64,000 nucleotides of DNA from Aphidius gifuensis (Eukaryota; Arthropoda; Insecta; Hymenoptera; Braconidae), in the NCBI RefSeq assembly GCF_014905175.1, contig NC_057790.1:1736001-1800000 (forward strand), in the 5' to 3' direction. Each line of letters starts with the position of its first letter. The first letter of the stretch is position 1. The notes under the pieces are model-generated. The model saw only the letters and a list, made by a program, of their open reading frames with translations, made no database searches and was not told the DNA's origin. Below are positions 1-12,585 of the stretch, one piece after another. Made by a program: the position numbers and the translations under genes.

Positions 1-2520
1 GCAATAAGCACAATTTGCATTGATACGGCTTTTCGCCTGAATGTATGCGAAGATGTTTTGTTAAAGTTGAACTATCAGAAAATGCTTTTTTGCAAAATCT
101 ACATCTGTAACATGACAAACCAAAAAAAAAAAAAAAATTACACATTAATTGTTACATTATAATTAAATTAAACATCAAATACATGTGTATATATTTATTT
201 TTACCTATAAGGTCGTTCGCCCGAATGAGTTCTCATGTGCGTTGTGACTGAACTACTTTGAGAAAATCTTCGATCACATACCGGACATCTAAATGGTTTT
301 TCACCAGAATGAGTTCTCGCATGAGCTGTTAAATTAGCAGCTTGACTAAATGCTTTCGAACACGCATGGCATCTAGAAAAAAAAATAAATTCATTAATAA
401 TTAGTTTAATAAATAAAGCTTTTAAATAATTTTTAAAAATAAAACAAAGCAATAATAATAACAACAACCTAAATGGTTTTTCTCCAGAATGTGTTCTTAA
501 ATGTGTCTTGAGTGTACTTGGTCTTGCATAAGTTTTTCCACATATTCTACATAAATTTGGTCTTCCATTGTCATCTTGAATAACACTTTGTGTTGAATTA
601 TTATTATTATTATTATTATTGTTATTATTATTAAGTGATGTACAAAGCGCGTGCTCGTCACTAATTGAGGGTTGTAGTCTTGCGTGGGGATGTGATACAG
701 GGGTATGTGAACCAATGATACCATTGGCTGTTGCTTGATTCATTCTCGTTTGACAATCTTGAATAGGGTTGTATTGAGGGGCGGGACTCAACAGTGGTTC
801 CACGCCCCATGTTGATGCATAGTTTACCTCATATCTATTGAAAAAAAAAAAACCATCAATAAAAAATTAAATTAATCAAGTAAATAAATTATTTAAAATA
901 TATGAAGATTTTAGCTTATTGATATTTTGATTTAATCGATTTTAATTATTTTTAAAGTAATTTTTTGTTTTTTAAATTTATATTTAAATATGAGTTTAGG
1001 TTTTAAATGAAATTTAAATTTTTGTTTTTTATGATAGATACCCGGGATGCATGTTCATTGTCATATTCATTGACACGTTAACTGACATTGCTGGTCCAGT
1101 TGTAAAATTATTTTGTGAAACTGGCAATGATCCAATATTTTGTGAATATTCTTGTGTATAATGATGATTTGTTGATGGTGAACAATTGTAATAACTTCCA
1201 GTTGGACTTGCTGGATGTACAACAGCATGTTTTAATGATAATAGTACATCGGCAACACCCTCACCATTTGGATTTACTGGTCTTGTTACGCAGTCAGATC
1301 TTGTACATCCCCAACTGAAAAACAAAAATAAAAAAAATCATATTTTAGTAATTTTTACATATGTAAAAAAAAATTGTTAGATAAAATTTAACGCATTTAT
1401 TTAGTTTGTCTTTTAAACTTTCCAATTGTAATTTAAAAATTTATTTATTTATTAGCATTGTACATTTTTTCCGACGCGTTTGAAAAACATGTAATTTCAT
1501 AGAAGAAATTTGACAATTTATAAATTGAAGTTTATACTGTTAATTGTAAATTATATCCATGGTTTCAAAAACACTCTATTTAAAAATAAAAATTGTATAT
1601 TAAAAGAAATTTTAATATATTAAAAAAATAAAATAAACAAAATTGAAAATTAATTTTCCAAGCTGGTGTTTAAAATGATTCAATGATTCTATATTTTCAA
1701 TTTGACAAACGTAAATTTGTGTATATATTTACAAAGATAAAGCCATACACAATGAAGCACAACAAAACACATTCATAAAATAAATAACAAAAAACTATAT
1801 ATATAATTTTATTTCCATTCATATTGTATAATCTGACGACAATTATTTTCTCTCACGATAAAAAAAAATTGATTATGCAACCATTAATAATTAAATTAAA
1901 CCAATAATCATTAAATTTCTTTTTCTTTTTTTTTTTATTTAATGATATACAAAAAATGAGTAAAACTTACTTGTAACTAGCTGAACAAGGGCTAAATAAG
2001 CCCGGCGGTAAAGGATCAAGATCTAATGGTGGAAGTGGAAAACCCGCCATATCATCAACCCAAAAACTTGCTCCAAATTCACCAATAACTTGTGTTTGAT
2101 TATTATTATTATTATGTAGCTGATGATCAGTATCCTGATTAATATCATCAGTTGGACTTGATTGAAGTTCATGTATATTATCTAATGTAACACCAGTACC
2201 ATCACCTGATCCACATGTACCAATATCATTATTATCATGATGACGATTAATTATAAGATGATCCTCATTATCCAAAAGGTCAAGTGCATTCACCGCTGAG
2301 CACAAGCCTTATATTAATAAAAAAACATAAAAATAATAAAATTAACAAAAAAAACAAGTTACAAAACAATGCACACAATATTTAAAATATAATCAAAACA
2401 ATAATTGTTTCTTTTTTTTTTAAATTTAAATACAAATCAAGAATATCCAAGTATACCTGTACCAAGTGTATAGCCAGACTCCGAGATGTTTGTCGAATGG
2501 TGGCTCTGCAAAAACTCCAT
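1..2520 (-). CDS. gl: Glass, C2H2 zinc-finger transcription factor (3' end off window)
   Basis: Glass drives photoreceptor differentiation in insects; it is a nuclear DNA-binding protein with five C2H2 fingers. Exons on the minus strand: 2457-2520, 1971-2307, 1042-1314, 469-834, 205-372 and 1-104 (continues left). The last four junctions shown all fall after the second base of a codon. Fingers 1-4 are complete (CxxC...HxxxH with HSGEKP/HSGERP linkers: CRICGKTYARPSTLKTH, CHACSKAFSQAANLTAH, CPVCDRRFSQSSSVTTH, CRFCKKAFSDSSTLTKH) and finger 5 starts with CKLC at the edge. Upstream, the conserved glass motifs DDMAGFPLPPLDLDPLP and SVNVSMNMTMN confirm orthology. Odd: a run of 12 Asn just before finger 1. 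The start at 2520 is the first Met after an in-frame stop, but an upstream coding exon cannot be excluded. Confidence 0.9.
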
Positions 2521-2933
2521 ATCTGATGAATATTCTGTACATTTACTACCCCCAGATAAATCACCCCCTTGTTTCCCTCAATCCAACTCTCAAATCGTCC
2601 TATCAAGGATGCTGTATGGTCCAGCCCCTCTATGTTGTCTTGGTAACGCCGTTATTAAACTTCCCTATAAATTGTTGCTAACTTTTTTTTTCTCTTTCCT
2701 TCACTTTTTCCATTAAAAAAAACAAATATAAAATTTAAACAAAAAAAAAAACAATAAAATAAATAATATATATTTTCGTAACTTTAGATTTAATTACTTG
2801 ATAAATTAAATTTTTATCTTTTATATATTTATTTTTATTTTTCACTTTAATTATTATTGTTATTAATCAAAAGTACATGAGGAGAGAAGAAGCTGCAACG
2901 TGGATATTTGAGAAGTAGTGGGTGAAGAAGACC

Positions 2934-2941
2934 CTTTTATA
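2934..2941 (-). promoter_or_regulatory. TATA box, candidate glass promoter
   Basis: Reads TATAAAAG on the minus strand, about 410 bases upstream of the proposed glass start codon, which would leave a 5' UTR of roughly 380 bases. Position and consensus fit. No transcript evidence is available here, and AT-rich DNA produces chance matches. Confidence 0.4.
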
Positions 2942-5900
2942 AAATACAACTTATACTGTCGTACAAGAAAAACCATGTGTTTTTCACCTGTATCACATTT
3001 CAATTTTCAACAACAAAAATAATTTATCTATCATCACTATTCACATATTTTTTTAACAAATAATAATATATACAAAAAAAATATTTTAAATATCAAAAAA
3101 CTATTTATATTATTTATAATAAAACAATTAATTTTTCACTTTCACAGCACATTAATTTAATAATAACAAACATTTTTTAAAAATATTTAAAATTGGTGTT
3201 TAAAATTTATTTTTTTTTCAAATTAATTATTGCCAAGGGTTTAATTAATACACTGGGGTTTTTATGTATTTTTTTTTTGATTAAGACAATTTGTATCAAA
3301 GCTTCCATTCGCACCCCTTGACTGACTGACAAACCTAACTTGACTACGTTATGTTAGCAGACCCTCTCATCGCACCCCACTACCAAGTAACACTCGCCAA
3401 TGACGCCTTTTTTTTTTTTTTTTACATTATTTTTTCCCTTCTTATTCATAATGCTTGATCTCACTTGTTTATGTCTTATTATTATATTTTTTTTTCGCTT
3501 ACTTGTTATGTGTATGGTCATAAGATGTAACCAATATTTTCATCATGAGAAATGTCAAGAGTATACTAATCGGTATTGTTCAACGATCCCAATAGTGTCA
3601 GAGACGATACATCGGTGCGTTTATAAAGACAGAGGGATGAGTATGGCAAAGATTGCATTTCGACACCACTACGATCACGGTGGTCCTTGTGCCTCAAAGA
3701 TCACTGATTCGTGATGCCTTCCTTTCATAAATTCAAAAAATAATATTAACAAAAAAAAGTTTTAAATTCTTTTAACCCTGTTGTTTTTTTTTTTTTTTTG
3801 ACCGATTTTGTTCAGCTGAGTTGAATGAAATTGAGCAATAATGTCGATATATTGTCAACGATATTTTTTAAAAAATTTTCTTCTTTAAATATTTTAATTT
3901 ATCATATTTAAAAAAACAAAAAATACAATTGATAATTTATTTATTAAAATGTATTAACCAAATGTTAATTTTTAAACTAATATTACCTGTGAAATTTTTT
4001 GGATCCGGTATTGTCACATGTTCTTCCGAAGGTGTCATATTACATTGGTGTTTTTTAGTATAAAACACCTGACATTGGTCAGTTCCGATGATGATGGAAA
4101 CAGGAAAAGGAAGTCGACCAGGTCGAGCCAAGTTCAAGAGGATCAGGTTGACGATATATTGAAAAAATTTTATATATACATTAAAGCGGGAATATCGCAC
4201 GATACTGATCCAAATATAATTCAAATATAAACTTTTGACAATAGTTTAATTCCATCATTAAAGTATTGGTTTACCAAGAAGTATTAGTGGTCGATTGAGC
4301 CCATGGTATTTATATCACCATCAAAACCATTCCAATTTGTTATTTAAAAAAATTAAAAAATTATAAATTACATATTAATAAATTAATAAACATTATTATA
4401 ATTAAAAAAAAAAATAAAAGAAACTGTTGAAAGATAACAAAATATATATTACATGGTTGAACAAGTAACAAAGCGAGCGAGTAGTTTGTTGATGAAATCT
4501 CAATAAGGGTTGTTGGCTCAACACCTGTGTTTACATAAACCAAAAAATCAAAGAGAGCGTTCTCATATTATTTATAACGATTGAGTGTAATTAATTTGGC
4601 TTAAAACCACACAAAAGATATTGATAATAAAAACAAGCAATATATAAATCAATAATAAAAATTGAGTGATTGAAATGGTCGAATGAATGACAGTGAGATC
4701 ACTAAGTGATTACATATAGGATCATCCTATCTCTGCATGATAAATCTCATACAATAATGCAACGTATGTGTAATTAAAATTGGTGGTTGTATTTTTATCC
4801 CCTTGTATCTATTAAAACTCATCCTCCTCGCATATATTTGTGGTTGGTACATGCAGCTTAGTAACTTATTTGATCTTGTCATATTATTTATCTACAAGTA
4901 CCAACACGATAAAGTTGATCCTAATCGACAGATTAATTTTATCATCATTTGATATTTCAATCTTTTCAATGATATTAAAAATAAAATAAAAGTCGTTGTG
5001 ATCTTAAACACGTGCCTTTTGTAATTCAATCGGATATATATTTTACAAAAATATCATCATCATCATAATGATGATGAATTTAAAAAAAACATATCGAAAA
5101 AGAAAATTGAAAAAATATAAATTATATATCATTTGAGTTGTCTTTAAATGGACAGATGTTGGTTTTATTATTTTATATCATTCACCCTTTCTTAAAACAA
5201 AAAGTCTCAAGAAATTTGAAACCCCAACGACATTTATACATAATTGGTAAGTATTATTTTTCTTTTAAACGTTTTGTATTTTTTTAAATTTTTCATGTGT
5301 ATTTTTTAAATTAGAAAAGAAACTTTTAATTGTATTAATTTAAAAATAAAATTAACAATTTAATCGATTGTTTGCTCTAGAATTATATATCTTTAGATAT
5401 TTTATAAAAATAAAAAAATTAATTTTGAATTTCATTAGTTGTGCATTGTTTATATTTATATATATAATAATGATATTTTACAACCCCTCATTTTGAATAT
5501 ATCCAAGATGGCCGAGTTGAAGTAGACTCAACTGCTGTGCTACTATCGACGTTTGACTGTTAGAGGGTTTCTTGGGAGGTAAGCTCATCGGAAATTATAA
5601 GTCTTCTTTCCCCTAGTATCACATCAAACCCTCCTACCACCCTCTGTATTTCTCTTTTGATTCTCTTTTGGTCCTTGAGAACAATAAAAGGTAATGAATT
5701 TTTTTTTTTTCTATATTTTTTTCTTTTTTTTTTTTTTAAATACATGGCTAATTAATTTAATTGAAATGTTAGATATATTTATTAATTAATTGATAAATAA
5801 TAAATCGTAGTTGTTAATAATATAATATAAATTGCATTTCAACTAACCCAATTCGAAAAAAAAAAAAAATCAATCGAAAAGCCTATTTTTAAATGTAGAA

Positions 5901-6631
5901 ATCAATTGTCAATTATTTTTTTTTTGCAGAAGAGTAAATTCAAAATTCATTGGAACATTTAAAAATAAACTTTTTTGTTTGATTTTTTTTTTGTTTTAAT
6001 CCTCTAAAACACCTCATTATTTGTATGATATTAATTTTAATATTTATTCGTAAATAATAACAGCAAAAAAATTAATAAATAGAAGAAAAAAAATAGACAT
6101 TTGTAAAAATTTCGTTTCGTTTCGTATCCACCCCTATCTGTAATTGTAAAAAAAAAAATTATTTATTAACACAATAATTATTTAAATTATCATAAATTTA
6201 TTCTACTTTAATATTTTATGGTAAAAAAAAAATAATTATAAATCATAAATTACTAATTCATTCTTACGTTTGTAATTTTTTATTTCGTTTTTTTTTTTTT
6301 GTAAAATGAATAAATTTAAAAAAAAATGCATACATTTATAAAATCATAATAAATTGAATACATAATATAACAATATCACCCATATTTAATTTTTTTTCAT
6401 TTCTTAAAATGATTGGTTCTCACATGCAGCTTGAATATCAATATATATTTTATTCTAAAATAAAAAAAATATCTATGTTACGTTTGAATAAGTTAATTAA
6501 TTGATTTATATATACATAGCATTAAAATAATTATAATAATATAGAGTCCAACCCAATAAGCTTTTTAAAACATCACAGAAATTTAGCCACAAAAACATTA
6601 ACAACGTATTTTTAATGAATTTCTTTGCGTC
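2942..6631. other. Intergenic region between glass and ABCD gene
   Basis: No complete gene is recognised. It holds AT-rich DNA with long A and T runs, plus three less AT-rich islands: about 3300-3400, 3536-3720 and 4060-4230. The last contains an exon-like open frame (see findings). At 5500-5580 there is another GC-richer patch containing a CAAGATGGC motif, which resembles a YY1/Pho binding site. It probably includes glass regulatory DNA. Confidence 0.5.
4060..4230 (+). other. Orphan exon-like open reading frame, unrecognised
   Basis: After a polypyrimidine stretch and TTTTTTAG (acceptor-like, near 4059), about 55 codons are open to a TAA at 4228-4230. Composition is mixed and protein-like: SSDDDGNRKRKSTRSSQ, then QVDDILKKFYIYIKAG, then ISHDTDPNIIQI. 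The surrounding DNA is low-complexity AT, so this stands out. I do not recognise the family and see no convincing partner exons. It may be a terminal exon, a duplicated exon fragment or chance. Confidence 0.25.
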
Positions 6632-9600
6632 TCAACTTATTCCAATGTGTTGTTGATTTTCATCAGTAACCAAATCTTGAATTTCCTGTCAAAATAAAAA
6701 ACAAAATAATAATAACAATCTAAATAGTTAAAAATAATAATAAATTAAATATAAAAATAAAAAACCTGTATTTTTGGAAGTTGACAATTTTTTTCTTCTT
6801 TAAAATCATTGTCTATTTTTAAATGATGATTTGTTGTTAAATTATTTATATCAAGAAGACCAAAATTCCATCCACCTTCACCATCAAATTTAAGTACATA
6901 ATTATGATATTTAGCAAGTGATGATACACGATGTGTTATTGTTAATAATGTTATTCCTTTTTTTTTAGCTGTTTCATACATTGAACCTTCAGCTTCAAGA
7001 CTAACAGCACTTGTACATTCATCAAGTAATGCATACTGTGGTGTATTATAAAATAGTCTTGTCATTGCTAAACGTTGTTTTTCACCACCAGAAAGTGTTG
7101 AGTCCCAATCACCAATAGCATCAAGACCATTTTGTTCACGTTCAGCCAATGAACGTAAATCAACAAGATCCAATAATTTTAATAGCTCTTCATCATTTTT
7201 TCTATCGGGTTTAACTTGTACTGGATATGTTATTTGTTCACGTAAACAACCAATAGTCATGTATGGTTTTTGTGGTATATAAAACATTGCTGGTCTATTT
7301 GTTCGTAAATAATATGATTCACCAGGACGTGTTAATGAACCACCATAAACTGGCCATAAACCAGATATTATTCTAAATAATGAACTTTTACCACAACCAT
7401 TTGGTCCAGTTATTAATAAATGATCACCTGGTTTTATTATTATTGATAAACTTTGTACAATTATTTCACAATTTGGTGTGACAATTGGTACATCATCAAG
7501 TGCAATTGTACCATCTAAACTATCACAAACAATTCCTTTAATAATTGGTGAACCATCTTTAAATTCCAATTTTCTTTCTGTTTTCATTGTCATGGTATTT
7601 GTCATTCTTATTGTTTGTTGATTTGTAACAACTGTTCTTTGATATTTACAAAGAGCAGCATCTTTAAATACATTTAACATTTCACTTACACGATTTGCAT
7701 AACCAGCAAGTGCAACTAATTCCTATAAATAAATAAAAATATTATTAACATAATTAAGTATATCAATTATAATTAATTTTATCATTACAACTATTAACTA
7801 ACTATTATATAAAAATAAATTTAAAAAATAAAATTGTCATATTTGCGTAAGTATAGAGTTTATAAAATTCTGCAATTATTTTAAATAATATTTAATTACA
7901 AGATAAAACATTATTATTATTATTTATTTACCTTGTATGAAGACATGAGTCTTTCAACAGCATCAGCACCTGAACTCAATAAATTCTTTGATGTTGTTAA
8001 ATAACGTGTACGTTCACTGACACCACCTATGTTGATATTATAATTATTATTTAAATTTATATATTATATAATTATCAATTAAAAAAAAATACATTACCAT
8101 CACCATCAGCATGTGAATTGACTGTTTTATTATTTGTGTAAAGTAGTGGCATTGCAATGACAAATAGTCCAGTACCAGACCAAACATATTTCATTAAAAA
8201 TTGTTCAAGCATTATGTACCATAATTTAACAGCCAATACTTTTCTAATATGTACAACAAGTGATCTATATGCTGTACTAAGATAAAGATGTTCAGCATTA
8301 TGACCACCATAAAATGCAATTTCTTCAGCATGTGCACTTATACGTGCATGTGCTTCACGTAATCTACCACGTTTTGATGCTTCCTCAGCAACAAGCTGAC
8401 CAAATTTTGGTGATGCAAGTCTAAGTACCTGACCGGTTATTGCAATAACACCAACAGCAACAAGTGGACCTTTGAAATCATTAAAAAAAAATCAACAAAT
8501 AATAAAATTTAATTATTTTTTTTATTTTTATCTTATCATTACGTTTTTTTTTTTTTTTCAATGAATATTAATAATTTTATGATAAATATTTTTTGAGGTC
8601 AACAGTGTCAACATTGATATTTATCATTATATATTTTTTTTCTATTTGATTTTTTGTTTATTACTTTTTTATATCATATCAGTAAATAAAAAAATTTCAA
8701 AGTGTTTAAAAAATAAAAATTATTTTGATTGAATTTTATGATTGTTTTTTTTTTTACCTGGTACTGTTTTAGCACCGAGTTTTGTTGAAAATGATACAAG
8801 TGCAATACCAACAAGTACACAATCAAGTAATGGTTTTGTAAGACTTGAATAAAGATGTGCAACTGAACTAGCTAATTCCGATAAATCATCGGTCAGTCTT
8901 TGTTCGGCCCCTCCAAGTCTATTGTCCAGTGTTGAAACTCGATAATATGTTTGTTGACTCAAATACATTTTGTATGCATACTTAACAAGACGTTCACTGT
9001 AGAAAAAAAAAGAAATAAAACAATATTCATTTAACAATATAATAGCTTTGTTTATAATTAATTGGTTTTGTTTAATTACCGAAAACTTAATGCAAGTCTT
9101 CCTTCAAGATAACGAATAACAGAATTAACAAATGTTGCTGGTAATGCAATTGCAAACCATCTTGTTAACATTTTAAAAAAACCACTGACATCCTTGAGTA
9201 CAATACGTTTGACAATTTGTCCTTCAAGTGTTGCAACATAAACAGATATAAATGTACGAGCAAGAAGTGTTATTGTTGCACATATTAATAAACCAGTTTC
9301 TTTTGAACGCCATCCTGGTACCATTATTTTTAATAACATTAATAATTGTTTTAAAAAAACTCTATTTAAACCAAGATTAATATCACCATCTAATTTTTTA
9401 CTATTATTTTTATTTTCATTATTACTATTATTATTATTATTGTCATTATTAAAATTATTTTCTATTTTTAATTTATCATTATCAGTATTTTTTTGTTTTG
9501 ATTTTTTCATTTTTATTAAATACGGATATGTTAATTTGATCATGTAAAATGTTGTTACAGCAGCAACAACTCCACGAGTCATAGTTCCTTGTTGAATACC

Positions 9601-9648
9601 ACATTTTGCTGATGTTTTATCAATTAATTTTGAAAACACCGAAGTCAT
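6632..9648 (-). CDS. Abcd1: Peroxisomal ABC half-transporter, ABCD1/ABCD2 type
   Basis: ABCD proteins dimerise in the peroxisomal membrane and import very-long-chain acyl-CoA for beta-oxidation. Minus-strand exons: 9080-9648, 8758-8996, 8098-8469, 7932-8026, 6766-7722 and 6632-6685, encoding 761 aa against about 745 in human ABCD1. The membrane half holds the family blocks VPGWRSKETGLL, ALPATFVNSVIRYLEG and YLSQQTYYRVS. The nucleotide-binding half has Walker A GPNGCGKSS, signature LSGGEKQR, Walker B YALLDECTSAV and the switch His in ITHR. The short last exon (EIQDLVTDENQQHIGIS) follows a clean TTTTGACAG acceptor; reading through instead gives a tail ending VFYFYI. Odd: an Asn-rich insert near residues 65-85 (NNDNNNNNSNNENKNN). 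ABCD1/2 fits better than ABCD3 because of the VNSVIRYLEG block. Confidence 0.93.
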
Positions 9649-12585
9649 AATGTTTTTTTTTATTTTTGTTTTTTTTTTCTTTTTATTTTTTTAAAACACT
9701 TTATATATCATTTGAAGATGAAAAAAAATAATTTTTTTATATTTGTTTTATTAATTTTATTAATTTTATAAATTACGTTAAATTTTTGCGATGATTAATA
9801 AATTTTTTTATGAGTAATAAATGCAACGAACGAACAGTCAGCTAACAGTATACTCGTGTTACTGGCTTATTTTCAATCTGGCAAGTCTGACTGCTGTGTT
9901 CTCCTACTACTTAAACTCCGTTAACCGATCCACTCCATCCTGACTCTGTTGCATATTTGTATATGCGATATATTATTTTATATAAACTTGTATTGTGACT
10001 ATACAACTGTACAATATTATAGCTGGTCCAAGAAACTCATCAGTTTCATTCGTTTTAAAATTGACCGACAGAATTTTTCCCCTTCTCTGCTTTAATATAT
10101 TTATTTCAATGTAAGTATATATATTTGGCACACAGTGAAAGATAAAATCATATTATTCAAATGATTCCAACAACTTTAATTTTTTTTTTTTTTTTTCTTT
10201 TTATTTTTTATTACTCTATGTATATAAAACTGCGTCTTTTTCATTGGACTTGGATCCCACAATTGCATGTTTATTTAATTATGCGTTTAGTTTTGTCGTT
10301 GTTACAGCTATAATTTTGATGACTGATGACAATCACTGCGTGTACAGTCTCATTATCAATATCATATTATATACTGATAAGTATATTGTATACTAGATAT
10401 GACATTGTTATTCTCTCCATCAAACAATGATAAGAATTTCATTTTGTATATGGGTGTAAAGTTGAATCCTTATAATCGAAATTGTCACTTTTTTAAATTT
10501 TTTTTATGCCTTCTTCTTGAAAGAAATAAAAAACGTGAAAGTAAAAGTTTTCAAGTGTATTTGTGTGTATATTTATAGACCAATAATCTCTCGTGATAAA
10601 AAAAAATAAAAAGAACAAATAAAAAAAATAAAATTGTAATAAATATTTTATAGAAATCTTGAAGCATTACTTTTTATATGTAAATTTTTTTATTAAAAAA
10701 AAAAAAACCATTGAAATAATTAATCAAATATACAATAAATAATATAATAAATTATGAAATATTTTAATTTCATTTAGATAAAATATTTACACTTTGAATT
10801 ATATAATTTTAATGATAAAAAATTTTTTTTTTTGTGTAAAAAAATATTTGTCAATCAATATCGATGTATTATTGTGAATTTATATACCGATAACAGGCAA
10901 AAGTAATAACTTTAAAAGGCTTTAATTTTCTAATTCGACCTAGTCATTTTTTATATACAGCGAAAGGCGAAAGTTAGCACAATAATATTGGTAAATATAT
11001 AATGGACAAAATTTTTTTTTTGAGTATAAGGAAAAAAAGCCTTCTATATTAGCTAAATGAGATAAAAAAAAAAATTTAAAAGAGATAAAAAAAAATGTAA
11101 TATAAAATAAATGAATAAAAAATATTGTATTTATTTTTTTTTAGCACACGGAATACTTATAGATTTATTATTTTTTTTTTTATATAAATCCGAGAAATTT
11201 TTTACTCTTAAATTTGTACTTTCCTTATTATACACAGTGGATGTATATGCAAGAGAATATACATGATACAAAGTATAAGCAGAAAATTATTATAAATGGT
11301 ACTTGATTAAATTTATAAATAACATCTTGATTAACCGGAAGTAAATAATTTTTTTTACAATCAATAACGGAACATTGACTTGGCACATGGAGCGTTTCAA
11401 TCATTATTTTCATAAAATTTTTTAATTCAAATCTCGACAGCTAATGCTGGTGAGTCAGTATACATAAAAAAAAAAATTTTTCTTTGTTTTTTTTTATATA
11501 AAAATATATATTACAAAGATAGCCACTGTACAATTATGATTGTAACAAAAAGAAAAAAAAAAAAACTGTTCTACAATAAAATCGACATGTGGAAAAAATA
11601 AAATAATAAACAAATTTTTTTACAGGAAAAATAAGGGTACAATAGATAAACACTGAGGAGAAAGTTATTTATGCAAGATAGAAAATAATAATTAAAAAAA
11701 TATTAAAATAATTATAAAGATAAATGTATGTAACTAGAAATTATTTAATTGGTGACAAACAAATTACTAGTTGAAAGAGATAATTATGTTTTATTTTTTA
11801 GTCTAATTGCGCATGTCAATGTACATAGAAGCGCGCAAGTACATTTGTATCAACAAACATGAAAAAAAAAAAATAAGTTCAACAGGGGTAGTTTACGACA
11901 TGAAGCTTCGTTAGCCTGTCGTATATTTAAATAAACTATACAATTTTTTTTTGTAATTTTTAAATTACAAAATTTGCAATGTGTTTATTATCAAATAATA
12001 TAATCAACATAATTTATTTTTTATTTATAAAAAATTTATTTAATTGACAATTGAAAGGATATAACAAAAATTCAGGTACTTTTTATTAATTGACATAATT
12101 TTAAAATAGTTTATCAATATTAACATAATTTTATTATCTATAAAAAATAGCTAATTGTCGTATTTTAATTTAATTAAAAAATTAATTTTGTAGCTAAAAT
12201 TTGCAGTGTTATTTACAAATTAAATGTATCCACTCAATTTCTATAGTAAAATGATAATAAATTACATATCGATCTGTAAAAATACAAAAAAAAGATGCAT
12301 TAATATTTTCATGTATTAAAATAAATTCCTGACCTCGTCTATATAAATATATTCAATGTGTAAAATGTATAATTACCATTTATGGTTATTATTTTCGGCC
12401 GGTTTAATATTTTTTTTTATTTTTCCAAGGTCAACTAGACCTTATCAAACACGCGAATCTTTACTGTATTTATGCTGATTCCCCGAAATTGTTAATAAGC
12501 CTTCTGGCCTCAATTTATAACAACACATTCCTCTAATTTTATTTATTTTTTTTTTTCATATGAATTTTTAATTATTGTTTATAGA
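9649..12585. other. Intergenic, ABCD 5' side to kinesin promoter
   Basis: No gene is recognised. The ABCD promoter is expected in the less AT-rich stretch 9830-9990. The rest is AT-rich DNA with many poly-A and poly-T runs. The stretch 12400-12540 before the kinesin start is also less AT-rich and probably contains its promoter and 5' leader. Confidence 0.5.

Noticed and set aside
3400..3714. Open reading frame of about 100 codons starting MTPFFFFF
   Set aside because: The first half is translated poly-T, the rest has no family resemblance, and no splice or promoter context supports it.
5500..5580. tRNA-like GGCCGAG string
   Set aside because: No B box, no acceptor-stem pairing and no cloverleaf could be drawn.
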